NCBI GenBank assembly: GCA_036351335.1
Contig: JAZBOW010000374.1
Coordinates: 1-5,157, forward strand
Source of the DNA: UBA4459 sp036351335
GTDB taxonomy: Bacteria > Bacteroidota > Bacteroidia > Bacteroidales > F082
Direction of reading: 5' to 3'
Length of the DNA: 5,157 nucleotides
Shown: one piece after another, positions 1 to 5,157 of the stretch
How positions within the stretch are numbered: position 1 is the stretch's first letter
Layout of the letters: the number at the start of each line of letters is the position of its first letter
Program-made: the position numbers and the translations under genes
The notes under the pieces: model-generated
What the model was told of the DNA's origin: nothing
Database searches by the model: none
Seen by the model: the letters and a program-made list of their open reading frames with translations, nothing else

Positions 1-1705
1 GCAAATTGTTATATCCATGATCAATCCATGATTTTGAATCGAAATGAATTTTCGTAAAATTAAGTGCCGCTTCCAGTTGCTCAGGTGTTGTAGTAAACTG
101 TTCGGGCGTATGCAGGCCGATTTCAATTTCTTTCTCGCCAATCTGTTTTAAGAAACGATGGAACGTAGTATCCGTTTTGATTGCACTTTCAAGTCCGGTG
201 AATTTACCTCCTGAGATTTCCGCATTGGTAATCTGATTAGGGTTGTCGTAAAAAACACTTTTTGTAACCGGAATATTGTAAAACACAAATCCACCACTTG
301 CTTTATCAGGATCAGTGATTTTTTCTGAGCCATAATAGGTTGCCCTGTTGGTTTGGACATTGCTAAAATCAGCATGCTCCGTCCAGATATAGGTGGCCAG
401 ATAGCCCGATGGATTTTTCATGAATCTCGGTAAGGATGTCGCATCAACTCCCAAATACAGCTCCAAATGATTTTTTCTTTTCTCCCGCTTTCTATTGATG
501 CTTGCCGACCAGTCAAGCATAAAATCAACTGTATCATTCCTCAATGGAAAATGTAAAAAAGGATGGTCCTTTTCATAATCGAGGTTTATCCATAACAAAT
601 TATGTTCAGTATCCAATTGCATGGAAGAAATGCCGGGGGTGTGATACACGAGTAAAGAATTGCTATTTTCACCCCACAAAACACCCTGTTTATTCAGCCA
701 GTATTCCTGCTGAAAATTATTTGTATCCGATTTTCTATTCGCACGCATCACTTCATTAATTGGCTGTTCCATTTGAAGGATCACAGCGGATCTATTACAA
801 ATCAGCTCTTTTCTATAGGTCTCTTGTATTTCGAATGCCAATTGCGGGCTCCTATTTTCACACCGGATAGACAGCCGTTTAACCGTGAATTTATTTTTAG
901 CGATCAACTTCAGGACTAATGCATCCTTTGTTCTTTGTTTGCCTTTAAATAAAAACTTTGTTGTCAAGGCTATATCACTGCCTTTCACTATTAAATGATC
1001 TGTTGCACTAAAGTTACCAGCGATAGCCTCGCCTTCTTTACCAACAAAGCTGATGGCTTTGGCTTCTTTATCGAGAATGATTTCGTAAAATGAATTGGAA
1101 AAAAGCACCTTATCCATCCCCGATTCCGCCTCTAACTGCTTATAATCCGGAAGGTAGGAAGGATTTGAAAACTCTTCAAACTGTACTTTTATATCATCAA
1201 TGGCAACGGTGTGTTGCTGGTTCACATTCCATAAAAAACATTTAAAAACCGCATTCTTGGTTACGGAAGCCGGAATTTTAAAGGTATCAGAAAACCGGTA
1301 CCATTGATGTTCTTTTTTTACCAATGTATCAAGTCTGATGCCTTCCCATAACAATTCATACCCCCGGTCATTGATGATGACCACATACCTGGTATTGGGG
1401 AATGGGATATCACTTTTCACCCAACCTTCAACAGTAACAAGCGTATTGATACCTTTTTTTTCATCCGGAAAGGTCATTTCCATGCCCAGTCCATAAGGGT
1501 TGACCGAATCCGTTACCGAGATAAAATAACCAGAATGAGCCAATCCCGAATCAATGGTTTGCTGACCGATCCAGATATGGGAGAGAACAGAATCTTCCAG
1601 GTTACAAAAGTAGGTTTGGGCGTTAGTATTTAACAATTGGAAAACTACAAAGTATAGCAAAACGAAATAGAAAATCGTCCTTTTTGAACCGTAAAATAAC
1701 TTCAT
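1..1705 (-). CDS. Large secreted protein of unknown function, 3' end beyond the window (possible NodB-like deacetylase)
   Basis: The frame from ATG 1705 is open for 568 codons to the left edge, with no stop. Residues 1-30 are a signal peptide: a short basic start (MKLFYGSKR), a hydrophobic core (IFYFVLLYFVVFQLL) and a likely cut after NAQ, with no lipobox. I do not recognise the protein. Residues about 55-178 look like a jelly-roll carbohydrate-binding module, with VTVEGWVKSD (91-99 region), QWYRFSDTFKIP (134-145) and a closing AIDDIKVQF (168-176). Residues 180-420 are beta-rich with charged turns and no motif I know. From about 430 come TYIWTEHADFS (438-448), EIGLHTPEQ (528-536) and SWIDHGY (559-565). 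Their spacing is reminiscent of the metal-binding Asp/His motifs of NodB polysaccharide deacetylases, but the classic TFDD and HxxxH forms are absent. The start lies 25 bases after the kinase stop, which suggests co-transcription, although a role in acyl-CoA metabolism is not apparent. The gene call is firm; the function is weak. Confidence 0.82.
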   Translation of the reverse strand, partial: MKLFYGSKRTIFYFVLLYFVVFQLLNTNAQTYFCNLEDSVLSHIWIGQQTIDSGLAHSGYFISVTDSVNPYGLGMEMTFPDEKKGINTLVTVEGWVKSDIPFPNTRYVVIINDRGYELLWEGIRLDTLVKKEHQWYRFSDTFKIPASVTKNAVFKCFLWNVNQQHTVAIDDIKVQFEEFSNPSYLPDYKQLEAESGMDKVLFSNSFYEIILDKEAKAISFVGKEGEAIAGNFSATDHLIVKGSDIALTTKFLFKGKQRTKDALVLKLIAKNKFTVKRLSIRCENRSPQLAFEIQETYRKELICNRSAVILQMEQPINEVMRANRKSDTNNFQQEYWLNKQGVLWGENSNSLLVYHTPGISSMQLDTEHNLLWINLDYEKDHPFLHFPLRNDTVDFMLDWSASINRKREKRKNHLELYLGVDATSLPRFMKNPSGYLATYIWTEHADFSNVQTNRATYYGSEKITDPDKASGGFVFYNIPVTKSVFYDNPNQITNAEISGGKFTGLESAIKTDTTFHRFLKQIGEKEIEIGLHTPEQFTTTPEQLEAALNFTKIHFDSKSWIDHGYNNL

Positions 1706-1730
1706 TTTGAATAAGTCGACTGAACGTTCT

Positions 1731-2807
1731 TTATATATACTCTTTGATTGGAACCTCTCCTTTCAGAATATCATAACCATACATGGCAAGCGCTTCTACA
1801 TCATTCACGGAAGGATACAAAGCAATGGGTGCAATGCTGCCGATGCGGCATTTTACATTTTCAAGGAAACGTTGGCTGTCGAAAATGATTCCGGTTAAAA
1901 TAATGGCGTCTACTTTACCTTCCAGTGTGGCCACATGCGAGGCAATTTCTTTGGATACCTGGTACGATAAGGCATAAGAAACCAATTGGGCTTTTTTGTC
2001 GCCTTCAGCCAGCATTTGGTTGATTTCATTGATGTTGTCAGTGCCGAGATAAGCCCTGTAACCACCTTTTTCAGTGATCATCTCCATAATTTCCTTTTCA
2101 GAATATTTGCCACTGAAGCACATCCGTACCAATTGTCCCATCGGCAGTGTTCCTGTGCGGGTAATGCCGAATGGACCGCCACCGTCATAGGCCTGGTTTA
2201 CATCAATTACTTTGCCGTCTTTATGGGCACCAATGGATACACCACCGCGACCAATATGGCACACAATCAGGTTCAGGTCTTCGTATTGTTTGTTCATCGA
2301 CTTGGCATACTTGGCTGCCACGTGCTTATGGTTGAGGGCATGATAAATCGACCGACGCTCAAACAATGGATGACCGGTCAACCTTGCTACATCTGAAAGT
2401 TCGTCCACCACAACAGGGTTGGCAATAAAAGCTTCTTTCCCAATTTCAAGGGCAATATCGTAAGCCATGATGGCGCCCAGGTTGGTAGCATGTTTCCCGA
2501 TAATGCCATCATTTAAATCTTTGATCATAGCTTCGTTGATGCGATAAACGCCTTGTGAAACCGGTTTGACCAAGCCGCTGCGTCCCAAAACAATTTCAAT
2601 ACTGTCCAGTGGAAAATTGTTTTTCATCAGCTCATCCTTGATGAATTTCATCCTGAATTCTTTCTGGTCGATCACATTTTCAAATTGCGATAACTCTTCT
2701 TCAGTATGGCTGATATTTTTCAAGAACAGGGGTTCTACGTTGCGATACACCGCTACTTTGGTTTTATGCACTTCGGGATAAACAACGAGTATATGATTTG
2801 CTGTCAT
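1731..2807 (-). CDS. Butyrate kinase homologue with degenerate active site (probable pseudoenzyme)
   Basis: The 358-residue protein matches the butyrate kinase branch of the acetate/propionate/butyrate kinase (ASKHA) family over its whole length, which is about the normal family length. Active members convert butyryl-phosphate plus ADP to butyrate plus ATP. Retained landmarks are GRSGLVKP (75-82) with Arg76, KHATNLGAI (105-113) with His106, VVVDE (132-136), His184, IDVNQAYDGGGPF (201-213), Arg217, and VEALA (337-341) with Glu338. Key sites are changed. The usual NPGSTSTK loop reads YPEVHKTK (10-17). The catalytic Asp of the DPVVVDE stretch is Asn130. The HLGGGIS loop reads HIGRGGVS, with one extra residue (184-191). 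LTGG reads LTGI (304-307), and SPERAG reads GITRTG. No stop or frameshift is present, so the gene looks maintained. The ATG at 2807 is chosen because the first strand (HILVV) follows directly and the leader is AT-rich. It follows icmF, which makes the kinase's nominal substrate thioester. No symbol is given because catalysis is doubtful. Confidence 0.88.
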   Translation of the reverse strand: MTANHILVVYPEVHKTKVAVYRNVEPLFLKNISHTEEELSQFENVIDQKEFRMKFIKDELMKNNFPLDSIEIVLGRSGLVKPVSQGVYRINEAMIKDLNDGIIGKHATNLGAIMAYDIALEIGKEAFIANPVVVDELSDVARLTGHPLFERRSIYHALNHKHVAAKYAKSMNKQYEDLNLIVCHIGRGGVSIGAHKDGKVIDVNQAYDGGGPFGITRTGTLPMGQLVRMCFSGKYSEKEIMEMITEKGGYRAYLGTDNINEINQMLAEGDKKAQLVSYALSYQVSKEIASHVATLEGKVDAIILTGIIFDSQRFLENVKCRIGSIAPIALYPSVNDVEALAMYGYDILKGEVPIKEYI

Positions 2808-2899
2808 GCTGCTATTATTTTCTGCTCGAATTTACAAAATCCGTTTGGAATAGGACTATGAAAATTTTAAATAAATATCCTCAAACTTATAATCTATTT
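2808..2899 (-). other. icmF-buk intergenic leader
   Basis: This 92-base AT-rich gap separates the icmF stop from the kinase start. It contains no purine-rich Shine-Dalgarno sequence before ATG 2807 (the preceding bases read GAAAATAATAGCAGC), as is usual in Bacteroidota. I see no GC-rich hairpin followed by a T-run, so read-through from icmF is plausible. The AAAATTTT palindrome at 2861-2868 is simple AT sequence. Confidence 0.5.
2882..2889 (-). promoter_or_regulatory. Possible Bacteroidota -7 promoter element
   Basis: On the minus strand these bases read TAAGTTTG, an exact match to the Bacteroidota sigma-ABfr -7 consensus TAnnTTTG. It would give a kinase transcript with a leader of roughly 70 bases. 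There is no matching -33 TTTG/TTG about 20 bases upstream, where the sequence is the end of icmF. A chance match in AT-rich DNA is therefore quite possible. Confidence 0.2.
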
Positions 2900-5157
2900 C
2901 TACATATTCCTCCTATACTGCCCGCCTACCTGGAACAGGGCTTCTGTGATCTGGCCAATGGAAGCATGTTTTGAAGCATCCATCAGCGCTTCGAAGATAT
3001 TTTTATTGGCAATGGCTGCTTCCTGTAATTTTTTAAGCTGCACTTCCGCCTCGTCTTTCCAGGTGGTATGCAGTTGTTCCAGCATATGTATCTGGTATTC
3101 CTTTTCCTTTTCCGTAGCCCTGATAATTTCTCCGGGAATGATGGTTTTTGAACCTTCACTACCCAGGAATGTGTTTACGCCAATAATCGGCATTTTACCC
3201 GAATGTTTTAAGTGTTCGTAATACAAAGATTCTTCCTGTATCTTGCTCCGCTGGTACATGGTTTCCATGGCGCCCAATACGCCTCCACGTTCGGTAATGC
3301 GGTCAAACTCCATCAAAATGGCTTCTTCCACCAGGTCGGTCAGCTCTTCAATAATAAATGATCCCTGCAGCGGATTCTGGTTTTTGGCCAGTCCCAACTC
3401 ATGGTTGATGATCATCTGGATGGCAATCGCCCTGCGAACAGACGCTTCGGTGGGTGTGGTAATGGCCTCGTCGAATGCATTTGTATGCAGCGAGTTACAA
3501 TTGTCATAAATGGCATACAGTGCCTGCAAAGTTGTCCGAATATCATTGAAATCAATTTCCTGGGCATGCAACGAACGGCCGGATGTCTGGATATGATATT
3601 TCAGTTTCTGCGAACGTTCGTCACCTCCATATTTCAGTTTCATGGCCTTGGCCCATATCAGCCTGGCCACACGACCAATCACCGCGTATTCCGGGTCTTC
3701 GCCATTGGAAAAGAAGAATGACAAATTAGGTGCATAACTGTTCACATCCATACCCCTCGACCTGTAATATTCCACGTAGGTAAAACCGTTGGAAAGGGTA
3801 AATGCCAACTGGCTGATCGGGTTGGCACCTGCCTCGGCAATATGATAGCCTGAAATGGAAACGCTGTAAAAGTTCCGCACATTATTATTAATGAAGTATT
3901 CCTGTATGTCGCCCATTAATTTGAGGGAAAAATCGGTGGAGAAAATGCAGGTGTTCTGCGCCTGGTCTTCTTTTAAAATATCTGCCTGCACCGTTCCCCT
4001 AACCACGCTCAGGGTTTTCTTTTTAATCTTCTCGTACACATCTTTGGGCAACACCTGGTCGCCAGTAACACCCAGCAGGAACAAGCCCAGTCCGTCATTA
4101 CCTTTGGGGAGTTTTCCCTGGTAATGAGGTCTTTCGGTGCCTTTCTTTTTATAAATATCCTTGATCTTCTTTTCTACTTCCTTTTCAAGCCCGTGTTCCT
4201 TTATATAAAGTTCACATTGCTGATCGATGGCGGCATTCATAAAATAGCCCACCATGGTGGGAGCGGGGCCATTGATGGTCATGGATACGGAAGTCTTGGG
4301 ATCGGCCAGGTTAAAACCAGAATACAGTTTTTTGGCATCATCTAAACAGGCGATGGATACGCCTGAATTACCGATTTTACCATAGATATCAGGCCTCCTG
4401 TCGGGGTCTTCGCCATATAAAGTGACAGAGTCAAATGCCGTGGAAAGCCTTTTAGCAGGCATGCCCTGCGACACATAATGGAATCGGCGGTTGGTACGCT
4501 CCGGACCGCCTTCACCGGCAAACATGCGGGTCGGATCTTCACCTTCGCGTTTGAAAGGAAATACGCCTGCCGCGAAAGGAAATTCGCCGGGTACATTTTC
4601 TTTCAATACCCATTTCAGAATCTCACCCCAGCTTTCAAATTTCGGCAAACTTACTTTTGGTATTTCAAGGTGCGACAATGTTTCCACCTTCGTTTCCACA
4701 TTAAATTCATTGTTCCTTACCTTAAAAGTAAACTTGTCAGCCGCGTATTTTTTCTTTTTCTCGGGCCAGGTTTTTAGCAAATCCAGGTTGTTCGGGTCCA
4801 GTTTGCTGACAATTTCTTCATATAGTTCTTTCAAACTTTCTGTCGCCTTGTCTTTACCATTTGCTTTCAATTCGTCAATCGACTGGCTGATGCTGAAAAG
4901 TTTTTGTGCTATTTTACTTTGATCCTCGGCCCATTTATTGTAATCCCTGACGGTTTCAGCAATTTCCGACAGATAGCGCACACGCTGCGGTGGGATGATA
5001 TAGATTTTCTCGGGGGTGTTGTTTGTATTTATCTGGTCAATACTAAATTCGGCATTTGCCTTTTCATTCAGTATGTTTAACAGCCTTTCATAAAACTCAT
5101 TCACCCCGGGATCATTAAATTGGGAAGCAACTGTTCCGAAAACGGGCATCTCGTCTA
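2900..5157 (-). CDS. icmF: Fused isobutyryl-CoA mutase (IcmF), C-terminal part; 5' end beyond the window
   Basis: This is the linker and substrate-binding barrel of an adenosylcobalamin-dependent acyl-CoA mutase that interconverts isobutyryl-CoA and n-butyryl-CoA in the cytoplasm. The frame stays open through the ATG at 5149 to the edge (upstream codons read Asp-Glu), so that Met is internal. Full IcmF is roughly 1,100 residues with N-terminal B12-binding and MeaI-like GTPase domains, which must lie outside. Numbering from that Met, residues 1-150 are a helical, charged linker (IIPPQRVRYLSEIA at 51-64). The TIM barrel follows to 749, with RMFAGEGGPERTN (208-220), SVSMTINGPAPT (287-298), TVQADILKEDQAQNT (386-400) and SISGYHIAEAGANP (431-444). 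Phe210 and Gln398 sit, by eye, where methylmalonyl-CoA mutase has Tyr89 and Arg207, which favours isobutyryl over methylmalonyl substrate. His436 matches the conserved barrel His. An extra segment at about 318-380 relative to plain methylmalonyl-CoA mutase is, as I recall, normal for IcmF. The stop is TAG at 2902-2900. The next gene starts 92 bases downstream. Confidence 0.92.
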   Translation of the reverse strand, partial: DEMPVFGTVASQFNDPGVNEFYERLLNILNEKANAEFSIDQINTNNTPEKIYIIPPQRVRYLSEIAETVRDYNKWAEDQSKIAQKLFSISQSIDELKANGKDKATESLKELYEEIVSKLDPNNLDLLKTWPEKKKKYAADKFTFKVRNNEFNVETKVETLSHLEIPKVSLPKFESWGEILKWVLKENVPGEFPFAAGVFPFKREGEDPTRMFAGEGGPERTNRRFHYVSQGMPAKRLSTAFDSVTLYGEDPDRRPDIYGKIGNSGVSIACLDDAKKLYSGFNLADPKTSVSMTINGPAPTMVGYFMNAAIDQQCELYIKEHGLEKEVEKKIKDIYKKKGTERPHYQGKLPKGNDGLGLFLLGVTGDQVLPKDVYEKIKKKTLSVVRGTVQADILKEDQAQNTCIFSTDFSLKLMGDIQEYFINNNVRNFYSVSISGYHIAEAGANPISQLAFTLSNGFTYVEYYRSRGMDVNSYAPNLSFFFSNGEDPEYAVIGRVARLIWAKAMKLKYGGDERSQKLKYHIQTSGRSLHAQEIDFNDIRTTLQALYAIYDNCNSLHTNAFDEAITTPTEASVRRAIAIQMIINHELGLAKNQNPLQGSFIIEELTDLVEEAILMEFDRITERGGVLGAMETMYQRSKIQEESLYYEHLKHSGKMPIIGVNTFLGSEGSKTIIPGEIIRATEKEKEYQIHMLEQLHTTWKDEAEVQLKKLQEAAIANKNIFEALMDASKHASIGQITEALFQVGGQYRRNM

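Noticed and set aside
148..375. Minus-strand 75-codon open frame
   Set aside because: It lies out of frame inside the large secreted-protein gene, whose own frame is continuous from 1705 to 1 and has much more protein-like composition.
1715..1729. Palindromes GTCGAC and GAACGTTC in the 25-base gap before the secreted-protein gene, considered as an operator or terminator
   Set aside because: They are only 6 and 8 bases, without a loop, T-run or repetition elsewhere. Such short palindromes are expected by chance.
1986..2396. Plus-strand 136-codon open frame
   Set aside because: It is antisense to the butyrate kinase homologue, and its translation has no recognisable domain. The opposite strand carries clear family motifs throughout.
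2900..2914. AGGAGGAATATG at the end of icmF resembling a Shine-Dalgarno plus start codon
   Set aside because: The ATG is followed at once by the TAG stop of icmF. The AGGAGG encodes the Arg-Arg pair of the conserved C-terminus, and Bacteroidota rarely use such sites.
4491..4922. Plus-strand 143-codon open frame (and the other plus-strand frames between 2946 and 4777)
   Set aside because: These are antisense shadows of icmF. The translations are Ser/Phe-rich low-information sequence with no start context or family resemblance.
5147..5149. ATG as the start of a stand-alone 749-residue mutase subunit
   Set aside because: The frame continues upstream to the edge with Asp-Glu codons and no stop, and the first residues match the interior linker of IcmF. 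A separate IcmA-like subunit cannot be fully excluded without the upstream sequence.

Overview
The window is a minus-strand block of three genes, two of them cut by the window edges. Reading in the direction of transcription (right to left), it holds the C-terminal two thirds of a fused isobutyryl-CoA mutase (icmF; 5157 to 2900), a complete butyrate-kinase-family gene (2807 to 1731), and the first 568 codons of a large secreted protein of unknown function (1705 to 1, running off the left edge). The plus strand shows no convincing gene.

The organism looks like a member of the Bacteroidota, plausibly Chitinophagaceae or a relative. This rests on moderate AT richness, very AT-rich start regions without a Shine-Dalgarno motif, a signal peptide ending in an Asn-Ala-Gln-type junction, and the wording of the IcmF and butyrate kinase proteins. 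It is an inference from familiarity, not from a search.

The first two genes fit together metabolically. IcmF interconverts isobutyryl-CoA and n-butyryl-CoA with adenosylcobalamin, and its two visible substrate-selecting residues are of the isobutyryl type rather than the methylmalonyl type. Butyrate kinase would normally interconvert butyryl-phosphate and butyrate with ADP/ATP. The kinase homologue here is full length and in frame, yet it has lost the N-terminal phosphate-loop residues, the catalytic Asp, and a Gly of the C-terminal LTGG motif, and it carries an extra residue in the H-x-G-x-G loop. It is therefore best described as a probable pseudoenzyme or functionally diverged paralogue. 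This is the most interesting item in the window.

The third gene starts 25 bases after the kinase stop and is probably co-transcribed with it. It encodes an exported protein with a jelly-roll-like N-terminal module and, near the left edge, motifs faintly like a NodB polysaccharide deacetylase. Intergenic space is small (92 and 25 bases). I see no RNA gene, repeat array, insertion sequence or convincing terminator.
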